In this document: piece by piece, positions 46,657 through 58,200 of the stretch | Position numbering within the stretch: position 1 is the stretch's first letter | Layout of the letters: each line of letters opens with the position of its first letter | Source: Limnanthes douglasii subsp. nivea | Lineage: Eukaryota; Streptophyta; Magnoliopsida; Brassicales; Limnanthaceae | Length of the DNA: 64,000 nt | Reading direction: 5' to 3' | Assembly (NCBI GenBank): GCA_036936605.1 | Contig: JAUPFV010000005.1 | Span: 154,257,195-154,321,194 of the forward strand | Program-made: the position numbers and the translations under genes | The notes under the pieces: generated by a model | What the model was told of the DNA's origin: nothing | Database searches by the model: none | What the model saw: the letters and a program-made list of their open reading frames with translations, nothing else

Positions 46657-47781
46657 TTGGCCATAGATCTGAAGGTTAAGCCGGTAATTCAAAAAAGAAG
46701 AGTGTTTTCCTCGGAAAAAACAGAAGCAATTGTTGCTGAAGTGGATCAGTTGTCTAAGGTCGGAAACATAAGGGAATCACAGTATCCTTTATGGGCGGTG
46801 AATCCGGTAATGGTTAAAAAGAAGAATGGGAAATGGAAGATATGTGTGGATTTTAAATATTTGAATAGAACTTTCCCCAAAGATCTATTTCATGTTCCTC
46901 GAATAGATCAGTTGAATGATTCTACTTCAGGAAACAAACTTTTAACTTTTATGGATGCTTTTGCAGGGTATAATCAGATAGAAATGGATCCAAAAGATAA
47001 AGAGTGCACGACTTTTATAACTAATAGGGGCTTGCATTGTTATAGAGTGATGCCCTTCAGATTCAAGAATGCTGGAGCCACTTATCAGAGATTAATGAAT
47101 AAAGTTTTTGCTACGCCGATCGGAAGAAATATAGAGGTATACATAGAGGATATGGTAGTCAAAATTTCAAGGGACGAAGTGCATCATGATGATCTAGAGG
47201 AAGGTTTTTTGAATCTAAGAGCGATCAGGTTGAAATTAAATCCTAAGAAGTGCACCTTTGGAGTTCGATCGGGGAATTTTTTGGTTTTTATTATTAGTGA
47301 AAAAGGAATAGAAGCTGACCCAGAACAGGTGAAAGCTTTGATAACTATGAATTCTCCTCGGTCGACCAAAGAAGTGCAAATTTTGACAAGAAGGTTAGCA
47401 GCACTTAATCGATTTATTTCAAGATTTTCTGATAAATTCTTTCCTTTCTTTCAAGTGTTATGAGGACCCAACAGGTTAGAATGGACGTCCGAATATGAAG
47501 TAGCGTTCACAAATATTAAAAAAAAATTGTCATCACCAGAGATTTTGACAAAGCCTCAAAATGGGCAGAAATTATTTCCGTACATTTTGGTATCGGATTT
47601 TGCACTCAGCGCAGTGTTAATTAGTGAAGATTCGCGAATTCCGAAGCCGGTGTATTACGTTAGTAAGAGTCTGGTGGCAGCAGAAAAGAGATATATGAAA
47701 TTAGAAAAGTTGGCTTTAACATTGGTGATTGCTGCTAGAAAGATGCGCCCATATTTTCAAGCTCATACTATCGAAGTTTGA
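46657..47781 (+). pseudogene. Reverse transcriptase and first RNase H of Tat-4
   Basis: RT (46657-47463): ICVDFKYLNRTFPKD, LLTFMDAFAGYNQIEMD, MPFRFKNAGATYQRLMN, then VYIEDMVVK at about 47137-47163. The catalytic box is YIED, its first Asp replaced by Glu. LKLNPKKCTFGVR and LAALNRFISRFSDKFFPFF follow. After a TGA, RNase H starts: LSSPEILTKPQNGQKLFPYI, SDFALSAVLISE, YYVSKSLVAAEKRYMKLEKL (47527-47781). It would make element cDNA. Confidence 0.85.
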
Positions 47782-47899
47782 ACTTCATTCCCCTTAAAAA
47801 ATGTTTTACAATGACATGATATTTCGGGGAGGATGACCAAATGTTCAGTTGATTTGGGGGATTACGATATCTTATTTACACCTCGAACAGCGATCAAAG

Positions 47900-48460
47900 C
47901 ACAGGCACTAGTAGTTTTTTTTAGCTCCATTCAAGCAGATTAGATGAAGATGAAATTAAAAAAGATTTACCAGTAGATTCGAGGTGGGTTGTTCGAACGG
48001 ATGGAGGATCCAGTATTTCAGGGTGTAGTGTTGGGGTTCAATTAATAGCTCTGACAGGAGAAACAATGGTCCAATCAATTAAATTTGGTTTTCATGCTTC
48101 GAACAATGAAGCTGAATATGAAGCTGTTTTAGCAAGTTTGAGATTGGCAAAGATTTATGGGGCAACTTCAGTGCGCTTGGAAACGGATTCTCAGATATTA
48201 GCAAATCAGGTGTCTCGATTTTCCGAAGCAAGAAATGATCGTTTGATTTTATATCTTCGGGCGCTTCAGAATTGAATGCTTCTGTTTGGAAACGTGGTTG
48301 TGGAATATATCGGGCGAGGAAGTAACATGGTGGCTGATTCCTTAGAAAATGTTGCTTACAAGGAAGAATATCCTTGGATTTTGCTACAAGAAAATCCTTC
48401 AATTGTTACTCAATCTAGCCAATGTGAAATTATTGAAGAATTGTTTTATCACGGATGAAA
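47900..48460 (+). pseudogene. Second (archaeal-type) RNase H of Tat-4
   Basis: WVVRTDGGSSISGCSVGVQL (about 47983-48040) and FHASNNEAEYEAVLASLRLA, TSVRLETDSQILANQVSRF (48066-48275) show a complete second RNase H fold with Asp, Glu and Asp positions. NMVADSLENVA follows in the next frame. A second RNase H downstream of the first is a known hallmark of the Tat lineage, which supports the lineage call. Confidence 0.75.
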
Positions 48461-48539
48461 GCCATCGCGATTGGCGATCAGATATTCTTAATTTTTTACC
48501 TAAGGATTCTTGCCAAATGATTCTCAATTGGCCAAAAGG

Positions 48540-49680
48540 TTAAAGGGTAAAGCCTTCGGATATATAGTTCTGGATGGAATTTTATATAAAAAGGCATTAA
48601 GCAGACAATTACCTATGATGTTTAGGCAAGCAAGAATCACAAGAATTGTCAGAGTTATATTGTGGTGAAGGGTTAGTTCATTGTGGGTTTAAAGCTCTAT
48701 CGCGTCGAGTTTTACTTGCAGGGTTTTACTGGCCTACAATCATGAACGATGCTAAGAATTTAGTCTGAGGTTGTGATACTGGTCAAAGATTTTCCAATAT
48801 TATTCACAGACAGCAGTACTGCTTATGTTTATATCTGAGGCGATACCATTTGATAGGTGGGGAATTGATCTAGTGAGACCTTTGCTGATGGCCTCTGGGG
48901 GAAGGCCGATGATAATTGTGGCGGTGGATTATTTTACGAAGTGGGCAGAATCAGAACCGATATCAGGCACAAAGGTGAATGATGTTATCAAATTTATTGT
49001 GAATAGTATCTGTTATCGTTTTGGGGTTCCTTGGAGGATCACAACGGATAATGCCCTCAGTTTAATAATAGGGAAATGACTGCATTCTGTACTTCTAAAG
49101 GAATTCAGCAATGTTTTTCGACGCCTTTTCATCCTCAAGCTAATGGACAAGTGGAAGTGACAAATGGAACGATTTTAGATGGTTTGAAGAAGAATCTATC
49201 GGGGACAGCAGAGAAATGGCCAAATTACTTGCAAGAGATGTTTTAGGCTTATCGAACAACTCCAAGAGAGGCTACAAAAGAGACTCTTTTTGGTTTGGCA
49301 TATGGTATGGATGCAGTCAGCCCTATTGAATCTATGATGTCATCTTTTAGAATATCTCAATATTCTGAAAGGTTTAATGATGAAATTCGAAGGGCTAATT
49401 TAGATTTGATTGAGGAGAAAAGGGTTCGAGCTCATTTGAATGTAATTCATCATCAAACTCTTATGAGAAATAGATATGTTTCGAAGCTTAAAATAATAGA
49501 ATTTTAAGAAGGTGATAAAGTGTTGCAGAAAGTTTTCTTATACACAAAGGAGAAGAACCTCGGAAAAATGGCTCCAAATTGGGAAGGGCCTTATACAGTT
49601 GTTGAAAGAATCAAGTCGGGGTCCTACCGTCTTTGTGATTTCGAGGGGAGAATGCTTCAACATCCGTGGAATATCTAACA
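48540..49680 (+). pseudogene. Integrase of Tat-4
   Basis: Zinc-finger remnants (GYIVLDGILYKK at about 48550, then fragments near 48690-48790) precede the core: FDRWGIDLVRPLLMASGGRP, MIIVAVDYFTKWAESEP, FGVPWRITTDNALS (48825-49079). After a frameshift come HPQANGQVEVTN (about 49130-49160), YRTTPREATKETLF and LAYGMDAVSPIE (49295). The tail has NWEGPYTVVERIKSGSYRL (about 49570-49625). The final frame ends near 49680. Confidence 0.75.
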
Positions 49681-49724
49681 CTCAAAGCTTTATTGGAAGT
49701 AGTTGTGTTTTTGTACTTTGAAAT

Positions 49725-50300
49725 TTTTGTTTCGAATGCACACTCTTTCATCTCTTGTTGGCCCATGATGGTTTTAACGAGGCATCGTGTACATATTCAA
49801 TATTATCAATAAAGTTTATTTTTTTGTCTAATGGGTGTTTACATATGTTCGATTACTATCTTAACGAATCATCAAAGATTGATCACCTTTGAGGTTGGTT
49901 AAGAGAAGAATGTTCTGAAGTGTTTTTGACACTTTTCGAAGAAACAACCATGTTTATCAATTGAATTACATTTTTATTTTTAAGTGAACGCTTAACAGCA
50001 CAGTGAGAATTTTTTGAAGAGCTACCAAAGCTTAACAATACATTGACATTTTTTCAAAGAACTACAATTTTTTCGAAGAACGACAATTTATCGATGAGCA
50101 ACACTAATTTTGGTAAATGATTCGAGGAGGTAAGTTTACATTAATTTCTTAAGGTTTTATAGTTATCTTGTTTGAAAAATTCAGCATTGAATAAGATACA
50201 AGGAAAATGATAACATACAAAAACCATTTCATTTAGATCTTCATTAAGGTACAAAAAAAAGATATTGTAATTCGACAGGGATAAAAAGATAACAATAAAG
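49725..50300. other. Non-coding 3' region of Tat-4
   Basis: Contains short related phrases built on TTCGAAGAA/CGAAGAACGACAA near 49935-50100, but no regular tandem array. Convergent ends of gag-pol (plus) and the antisense gene (minus) meet here. Confidence 0.45.
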
Positions 50301-53171
50301 TTATTCAGAATATTTTTCTTCATCGGATGATTCGTCTTCGGAAGACGATGAACTTGGAACAGGGTCGAAAGCTTCGCTTGGGCATTTTTCTTCAGGGATA
50401 TCATTCCAAAAACTTGTTAGGTCGACTTTTGGATAAGTAGCGTGAAGTTCACGAAGGAGAAGAACGGTTGTATCTTCTTTTCCGATGCGGATAGTAGTTT
50501 GCATATCCTTTGAAAGTGCAGCTTCGGCGGTAGCAACAGCAGCAACTTTTTCAGCTTCAAAATTCTTCTTCAGTTTAGCCATATCATCGGTTAGCTCTTT
50601 GTTTTTTGTCTTACAAAGAGGGGGGGAATTTCGAAGCTTGTTGGAGTTGTCTTTTTCAGCGGCTAGTTCAGTAGCATGGCTACTGTTGCGTTTATTCAAC
50701 TCTGCTTTATGATTATTAGTCAGCAATTCAGTCTTCACGATGTGGTTGATTCGCATATGATTCTTTATATAGGGAGCACCTTTAATCAGTTTGGACCATG
50801 TCATTTCATAACCATGAAATTGATCGATTACTTTACCATGAATAATTTATCTAAGCTTCTTCTCAGGTTCGTAACCTTCCTTATAGTAAACCAAATCCTT
50901 GGCCAGCTACTTCAGATAGTTTTGAGAATCTTCGTCTTGGGAAGCAAGTTTCTTTGTTGTAGCATCAAGTTCGGCAAATGGTTGAAGAGCGACAGAGATG
51001 GTAGGATTTGGAGTAGGAGCACGAAGTTTGGATGTGCTAGGATTTTGAACCATTGGGGTGATAGGCTCAAGAGAGTGAGAAGCTACTGGAGAGGCTTCAA
51101 TTGGTTATGGTCTTCCAAAGTTGAGCATATGGTTTTGGATTACTTGAAGAATAGGATCTTCCTCACCAGTAAGTGCTTCGGTATTTTCAAAGCCGATGAA
51201 CATGTTAGGGTCGAAGCCTGTAGTGGTCAGATTTTCGTTGGAGGTGCTATCTTTAATTATTATCAAAGGGTTGTCTTTGTTTGATTGATTTTCTATGGAA
51301 GGGTTTTGTGGTTTTTCAGCAACAGTAACTTCATCCTCATCAACCAAAGTGTACGAAGTGATTTTCTTCTGTTTCTTTTTCGTTCCGAGAGAATCAGAGT
51401 ACATTTTATTTTTCTTTGATTATGGTTCTTTATATTTTCCCTCTTCGATGGGTGAGAGAGGTTGTTCTGCAATTTTGCGTTTTCGGCGCTTTGGTTTCGA
51501 GGGCGTGGAAGGGTTATCACCAGATTTGCTAGTTTCCTTTTTACCCTTCTTTTCTTTGATGACTTTCTCTTTCTTCTTTTTTGGCAAATGGCTATCCGAT
51601 CTGTTGCAAATAGGAAGAAAGACTTTGCATTCAGGTTGGGGTATTCGTTGGCACACAAGTTTTGGATCTGGTTCGGATGATAAATCTTAAGGAGGCAGCC
51701 CACCTTCTTTGATTGGAAACATGTGGCTATGGAGGAAATTGATGGGCTGAAAGGCACTATGAAATGCATTATTCCATCCTTTTCAGCCCAGGCGACGAGT
51801 TTTTGAAAAATATCCTTAGCAGCTTCTCGACGTGTTGAGTAGCACTTTGCAATTTCTAGTATAAATTAGCAAAATAAAATGTAAAAAAAAGAAGAAAACT
51901 TCTGAAGGAAGACAAATTTCATATTAGAACGTAAAAAATTAGAATAACTTACAATTGCTTCTCCAGACAAGAGTTGGTTTCGAAGGGTTAGCTTCGGAAA
52001 TCACTTTGCCATTTTCATAAGCTCCAGATATGAAAACGAATTTATGTTTCCAGAATTTGTCAGCCTCCAAAAGATCATCGATGATCATGAGATCATCCAT
52101 CAATGTGAGGTAATAAAATGGAAGCTTCAAACCTTTTGATAGTTGAGTCAGTGAGATAAAGTCTTTAATGTTGATGGGAATTTTAGATAGACGGGATGCC
52201 ATGATCACTGACATAAGGGTGAACCATTGATTCGGTGTTACCTAAGTAGGGCATAAACTGAGGAGTTCGAAGTAATCCACGATCATTGGATCTAGTGGAA
52301 ATCGAAGACCCCAGTTGATGATTTCTGGGTATACCACTAGTTTATCATCTTTGCAGTCAAGGGGAGTTTCTCCTTCTTTTGGCAGACGAAGGGTTATGTC
52401 TTATCTCATTCCCCATTGTTTCTTAAGAGCTGAGGTTTGGGTCTCTTTGTAGTATATGTAACGAACTTTCTTCAAGGAAATAATATACTTTCTTTCGAGG
52501 TTCCTTAGGTTCCTCCCAATCTTTTCCCTTTCTTCTTCGGAGATAGAGCAAATACCAGCTTCTTCTTGAGAGTCAGCCTCAAGATCAGTTTTTGTAGCCT
52601 CCGAGTCAGCTTCGTTGGCTTTTAAAGTTTCTTCTCGAGGATTTTGAGAAGTTGGGATTATCGTTTCTGTAGAAGGGTTAGCAATTCGAGGCACCTCCTC
52701 CATCACTTCTCTTTGAGGAGGATCGTTAGTAGTTGGATTTGGAGGAGAAAGAGTTCGGATGATTGTTGATTCATCTCCCATGGCGATAAAAGTTTTTCTT
52801 CGTTTGGTTACTGAATAATTTTTCGAAGAAGGATTACTTGTTTTCGATTTTAGAGGAGAAATTCTGCTTTGAGATGAGGAGTCTCGAGGTGTTTTAGGCC
52901 CTGAGATTTTAGATGAGGATTGCTCTTCGATTCTGGGAGATGGTAAAAGATTTGGAACATTATTAGGATCGAAATTACCATAATAGAATGTATCAGTAGT
53001 AGTTCCCATTGGACCACCTCGAATTAATCCTGCTCTTCGGTATTCTTCAGGTCTTTGTGTAATACAAAAATAATCGTAAGATCTGAACACTAGATTACTA
53101 TCAGTATCAGAGGATTCTGTTGTTTTGGGAAGAATGGCCTTCGACTTTTTGGTTCTTGGTTTGTTTCTCAT
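50301..53171 (-). pseudogene. Antisense gene of Tat-4: PF04195-like domain, coiled coil, acidic tail
   Basis: From ATG 53171 a 256-codon frame (to 52401) has a basic start (MRNKPRTKKSK), a Ser/Pro linker and a charged helix ending KVRYIYYKE. After a TGA the same register continues: LVVYPEIINWGLRFPLDPMI, DYFELLSLCPT, TPNQWFTLMSVIMASRLSKI (to 51939). This resembles the plant 'putative gypsy type transposon' family. An intron-like stretch (51856-51952) follows, then a helix (CYSTRREAAKDIFQKLVAWA), a Lys-rich stretch and a linker (51105-51404). A coiled coil with ELAAEKDNSNKL and FEAEKVAAVATAEAAL leads to the acidic tail SSSSSEDESSDEEKYSE (50301-50804). Few lesions for its length. Function unknown. 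Confidence 0.75.
51856..51952 (-). other. Probable intron in the Tat-4 antisense gene
   Basis: The minus strand reads CAATT|GTAAGTTATT at 51952 and TTTATACTAG at 51856, T-rich between, 97 bp. The joined codon is unclear (T+AA), which suggests a mutation or a slightly different junction. Confidence 0.5.
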
Positions 53172-53304
53172 AAACCAAGTAAGGGTTGATCGGAGAGGAT
53201 GAAGATTGGTCAGGAAGTTTGAATTTGATGAAGGTAGCCAAAAACTCTAACTTCTCTCTAAAACAGTTTCTGTGTGAGGAAAGTTGAAATGAGATACATG
53301 TTGA

Positions 53305-53311
53305 ATTTATA
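53305..53311 (-). promoter_or_regulatory. TATA box upstream of the Tat-4 antisense gene
   Basis: The minus strand reads CTTTACTATAAATTCAAC. It is about 135 bp before ATG 53171, leaving room for a leader of about 100 nt, and it lies outside the LTR. Only the motif and spacing support it. Confidence 0.45.
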
Positions 53312-53797
53312 GTAAAGCAAGTGAAGGCATGTGAAGATGGAAAGACCTATGTGATGATAGGTTGAAATATGAATCGTTGAGTGGGTTAGATGTTCGACAT
53401 CTGTCACCCTAGATTACTAGGGTCATGATGAATTTCACGGTTACATATATAACGATTATATTCGAGGATGATCTATCTACAAAATATTTTGAGGATGATT
53501 TTTAAGTGAATTGATTACATCGATTCGAAGTGATTTCGAGTTCATGTTTACCTACCAAGGCTTCTTTAGGCCAACCAATTTATGTCTATTCTTTAGTTCG
53601 AATATTTTTCAAGATATTATGTTATATACATGCTTCGAATAATGTTTTAAGCTAATGGTTTCGAACAGTTTTTTTTAATTTTATGACAGGTTACATAGCT
53701 AATGAGAATTTTCGAGGATATAAATATTCGAAAACAAAATAGATTTGAAGACTTTTTAGTTCTCATTCATTTACTGACATGACAACTAGGGGGCTTC

Positions 53798-54157
53798 TGA
53801 TATGGATATAGAGTTTTAAGGACGAAATTGTAAATAATGTAAATTTAAGGATTTAATTGTAATTAATGTAAGTTTTGTCCTTAATTCGTGATTGGTGTAA
53901 GTTTTAGAGGATATTTGTAACTTTGTATAATTTGTAAGGACTAAACAACAATTAGTCCACTTTTTGTAACAGATTCAGTTTGAGACTAAGTTTTGGCTCC
54001 TCTATATAAAAAACCTTACTACTCTAATAAAGGGGTTGAACACTTTTATTTTGAAACTTATTTGTACTTGTGTTTTTTCTCTCTAAAAACTCTCAAGCTC
54101 TTTCTCTCTCCAGAATGCACTCTTGATAGTTTACTAAGGCAAAACGATAACTCATCA
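53798..54157 (+). repeat. 3' LTR of Tat-4
   Basis: Same length as 44189-44548, preceded by the tract CTAGGGGGCTTC (53786-53797) and followed by AATGG (54158-54162). Confidence 0.92.
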
Positions 54158-55530
54158 AATGGGCCACTGAAAAATGGTCAATTGGGTTTCACAAATGGTT
54201 TACTCTATGAAATATGGTGAGATCCCACCTATGAAGAACAAATCCAATCTGTGAACTTTCATGGGAACCGTTCCACACTCCTCCCTGATCCTCTACAATT
54301 TTTAAAAGGACTGATTAGGCTGATGGTACGCTTTATCTACTAGCTAAAAATAGGGATCCAAGTCACCGTTACAAGAAAAAGAAGAAGAAGGATGACAGGG
54401 ATTAATGGGCCAATTGATAAATTGATGTAGCACTGTTGGAAGCTATTGAATTTATTATTAGAAAAACTAAAAGACCATTAGATTCTCCGACTGCTAAAAA
54501 TAAGAAATGGAAAAAAGAGTGTAAGGAAGGTGGAGATAAGAGAGAAATGAATAAAAAGAAAACTTCAGTTGGTTTGGAGATCATTCACTAGTCTGAAGTC
54601 ATCTTTTTAATCATTCCCACCGAAGTTCCTCCACAAACTGTTTCTACCGATCCTATTTCCTCATCGCTTCCCCCAGATGATAGGTCAACCTTTAAAGGTG
54701 GTGATCAAATGGATGACCTGGGGAACTTAGGGAACTTTAATTTTGAAGACTTTGAACGAGATTTCCCTGACTCCTTGTGATATACGATGGTGAATCTTTC
54801 AAAGTGTTTAGGAAACATGATGAGTTAGGGTATGATGTCTTTGGTTATGTAAGGCCAATCATTGACTTGAAGGGGAAAGTAAGATTTCAAGCCATGATAT
54901 TATCTCCATCAAAGCCAAAAATTAAGGTTTGAAAAACTTCATCGAGGAAGAGAAAAAGAAAAATGAAAATTTGGGTAAGGAACTGAAGACCCTGAATGAA
55001 GAGTTGGTTCAAGCCAAATCCGACCGTGATAAGTTATAGTCCGACTACAGTAATTTGCAATCGTCTAATTCCAAATAAATAACTTCCTTAAAATATTAAC
55101 AGGTTAATGATAAAGATATCATTCAACAGTCATCTGAAGAGAAGAAAAAGCTCGAAGATCTTCTTAAGAATTAGAATATGAAATTACCTATCTTAAGGAA
55201 AATAGTGCTCAAGATATAACCAATATTGTGGATGCATATGCTGATAAAGTATTGAAGTCTATGAAAGAGAGGGATGAATCAATCAAGTTGGATATTGTGT
55301 TGTTATTTCCTCAAAATTTCCCCAAATTATCTCTTAGGGATCCATAGAGGCATTTGCCACATGAACAGATTCTATATCATAATCTGTCGATATGTGACAA
55401 ATTTAACGTTTTTTTAGATGACTTTGATGAGTATGACTTTGGTGAAGAGGATGAAGAGGACTCTGATGGTGAGAATCCACAAGATAAAGAAGGAAATAAA
55501 ACTGATAGGAACGATCCATAAGGTTAACAA
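54158..55530 (+). pseudogene. Antisense gene of Tat-3, second part
   Basis: Continues from 44188 after Tat-4. It starts with the helix WATEKWSIGFHKWF, a Lys-rich linker (54360-54590) and a Pro/Ser/Asp segment (54600-54780). Then comes a coiled coil (KKKNENLGKELKTLNEELVQ, 54953-55020; EEKKKLEDLL, 55138-55165). Near the end are KSMKERDESIKLDIVLLFP (about 55255) and the acidic tail DEYDFGEEDEEDSDGENPQ (55429-55485). The tail order matches Tat-4. Several TAG/TAA codons show decay. Confidence 0.6.
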
Positions 55531-55800
55531 TTTTTTATGTGTATGTGTGTTTGAATTAAAGTCCTTGATCGATATAAGGCATTTTGTTGCATTTAGATTG
55601 GATAATTTTATGCAAACCCATGTCTAGGCCAAAGGTATTTTGTATTTGGATCTGTTTTATTTTGCCTTTTGATCACCCAAGGTAGTTAACGTTATCTTTA
55701 TTTATATGAGTTACATGCTTCAATATATTTTTACTTCCATTAATGTCCGGCCCTAATTAAGTATGTTTTGCTTAAAGATGATCTAAACTTGGAAATAAAT

Positions 55801-56085
55801 TTTAATCCAACCAAGTCGTTCGAAGGTAATCCATTCGAAAGCAATAACCTTTAATCCAACCAAGCCATTCGAAGGTAATACATTCGAAGGCAATAACTTT
55901 TAATCCAATCAAGCCATTCGAAGGTAATCCATTCGAAGGAAATAAATTATGATCCAACCAAGCCATTTGAAGGCAATAAATTTTAATCCAACCAAGCTAA
56001 TCGAAGGTAATCCATTCCAATGAAATAAATTTTAATCCAACCAAGCCATTCGAAGTTAATTCATTCGAAGGAAATAAATTTTAAC
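55801..56085. repeat. 49-bp minisatellite, six units, in Tat-3
   Basis: Tandem units of TTTAATCCAACCAAGCC plus two 15-16-bp half-units (CATTCGAAGGTAATC and CATTCGAAGGAAATA-like). Five units are 49 bp. The fourth is 33 bp and has only one half-unit. It lies between integrase and the antisense gene, in the 3' non-coding part of the element. Confidence 0.88.
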
Positions 56086-56219
56086 CCGATCAATTATAGA
56101 AAATATATTTTTAAAGCCAAAAGATGATTGATTGTGATTCGGACACCTTACTAAAACCTCTTCGCGCCACGAGTGTAGGAAAGATTATTCCCATAATATT
56201 TATATTGGACTAGAAAAAG

Positions 56220-57260
56220 TATATATATACAAGATTAGCTTCTTCTAAAATATAACCTTAAATGCTCAACATTCCAAGGGTTCTTCAAAAGGTTACCTTT
56301 TATGTCCAAGAGCTTGTATGTTCCTTGCTTGATCCCTTCATAGACAATGTATGGTCCCTCCCAGTTCGGAGCTAGTTTTCCGAAATTATTTTCCTTCATA
56401 GACAATGTATGGTCTCATACTTGGAATTATTTTTTCTAACTTTGGATGTGTACTTGTTTCTCATAACGCCTTAGTAGTAAACGGTTCTTAAGTAAGCTTT
56501 TATTCTCATTTCCTCAATCAGATCCAACTAAGCCCTTACTGCCACTTCATTATTCTCCTCAAAATAATGTTGAACTCTGAAATAAGGAAGAGTAGCTTCT
56601 GTAGGTGAGATCGCATCCATTCCATAAACTAAAGCAAATGAAGAATCTTGAGTAATTTGGTAGCCCATGGTATTTCTTGTAGATAATTTGGCCATTTCCT
56701 GGTTTCTCCCTTCAAATTATTTTTTACCCATGACAATCCTTTGGTTTGCTACCTCAACTTGTCCATTGGCTTGAAGATGAAAATGAGAAGAGAAACAATG
56801 ATGAATTCCTCTTGACGTACAAAATACTTCCATAATTTTGTTATCAAATTGAGGACCATTTCTTGTAGTGATACGCTTGGGAATGCCAAGCCTACAACAT
56901 ATGCTGGAAACAATAAAATTTATCATTGCTTTGGATGTTGTCCCGGATAATGGTCATGCTTCTACCCACTTGGAAAAGTAATCTATTTCCATAATGATAG
57001 TGTGACACCCCCAATGACCATAGGAAGTGATCCAACTAGAGCAAGTCCTCATTTGTCAAAAGGTATTTCTTTGGATACCGACTTCATGGGGACTATTGGT
57101 ACATGGATTGAATTTCCATACTTTTGACAAGGGTCACATCTTCTCACCAAGTCTTTAAAATCTGCTATAATAGAAGGCCAATAGTACCCTACCAACAAGA
57201 CTCTCATAGTTAAATCCTTGTAGTCGCATTGTATCGATCATTCCCCATCATGTAGTTCTG
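56220..57260 (-). pseudogene. Integrase of Tat-3
   Basis: The minus strand reads FIVSSICCRLGIPKRITTRN then GPQFDNKIMEVFCTSRGIHH and HLQANGQVEVANQR (56717-56926), the part of the DDE core around the second Asp (here Asn in TRNG) and the Glu. ALVYGMDAISP (about 56610) and RAPNWEGPYIVYEGIKQGTY then NPWNVEHLR (about 56230-56380) give the C-terminal tail. Zinc-finger remnants lie near 57100-57260. Broken by frameshifts. Confidence 0.72.
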
Positions 57261-57645
57261 ATAGGACAATTTCAGATTCGTTTACATCTGAGGCAATTCA
57301 GCAAGGGCCTACTTAATGATTTTTTTTATAAAGAAACCCCTTTATAACTATAAATCCGTGAACTGTGTATTATAGCTTTCTGCCAGAAATTTTGTCTTAA
57401 GGTAAAACTTTGTTGGTGATAAATTCTTGGATATCATTTCTCCAATCTTGAGAAGTCATGGCAGATACATGCAAGTTCTCTTCCACATCATTCTTTACTT
57501 CATATTTTGTGACTATGGAATGACATTATTGTACAAGGATCCAATGGTATGCTTTGGAGTATGCTATAGTGGTTAGGGAATCAACCATTGAATTTATCGA
57601 TCTTGGGACATGCTCGTACTTAACATGTTTAAAACTGGTGGAGAT

Positions 57646-58200
57646 TTATTTTAATATATTTAAGTACTTCACTAAATGATCTTTCCTGGTTTCAAACTGC
57701 CCATGTGCATGATGAATAACTAAGTGTGAATCACTCAGTAATCGGATTCTTTTGGCGCCACATATCAGAGCCAATCTCAATCCCGCTATTGTAGTCTCAT
57801 AAACTTCCATCATACCATCAATATAAACTTCCACATTTCTTCCAATTTGGTTGGCAAATGCCTTATTAACCAATCGTTGACAAGGGGCTCCATCATTCTT
57901 CAACCCAAAATTCATTGATTTGTAGCAATGAAACCTCATATCAGTGATGAAAATAGTATGATCTTGATCATTTGGATCCATCTGTATCTGATTATACCCG
58001 AAAAAAGAATCCATGAAAGATAATAACTTATTTCTCGATGTGGAATTTACCAGTTGATCTATTCGGGGAACCGAAAATGGATCTTTAGGACAAGCTTTGT
58101 TAAGATCTATAAAATTGATATACATACACCATTATCCATTTTTCTTCTTGACAATGACCGGATTAGCGGTCCAAAAGAGGATACAGGGATTCTTTAATAT
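57646..58200 (-). pseudogene. RT of Tat-3 fused to its second RNase H by deletion
   Basis: A 159-codon frame reads RT from FIDLNKACPKDPFSVPRIDQ through SFMDSFFGYNQIQMDPND, MNFGLKNDGAPCQRLVNKA and NVEVYIDGMM (57814-57825 is YIDG, catalytic box damaged). It then continues directly with EVYETTIAGLRLALICGAKR and LLSDSHLVIHHAHGQFETRK, which is the second RNase H. The RT thumb, connection and first RNase H (over 1 kb in Tat-4) are absent, but the register is kept. The junction is about 57808. Confidence 0.8.

Larger units (their letters stand above)
44189..54157 (+). mobile_element. Younger Tat retrotransposon (Tat-4), plus strand, complete
   Basis: LTRs of 360 bp each (44189-44548 and 53798-54157) differ at roughly 22 positions, about 94% identity. 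The perfect 5-bp duplication AATGG is at 44184-44188 and 54158-54162. Internal order: PBS, gag, protease, RT, RNase H, second RNase H, integrase, then an antisense gene (50301-53171) and a purine tract before the 3' LTR. Total 9969 bp. Despite its relative youth, every frame has stops, so it moved last with help or decayed since. Confidence 0.93.

Noticed and set aside
50485..51690. Plus-strand frames across the Tat-4 antisense gene
   Set aside because: Ser/Phe-rich mirror images of the Lys/Glu-rich antisense protein; no domain.
55801..56085. 49-bp repeats as CRISPR
   Set aside because: Units abut with no unique spacers, and the context is a plant retrotransposon.
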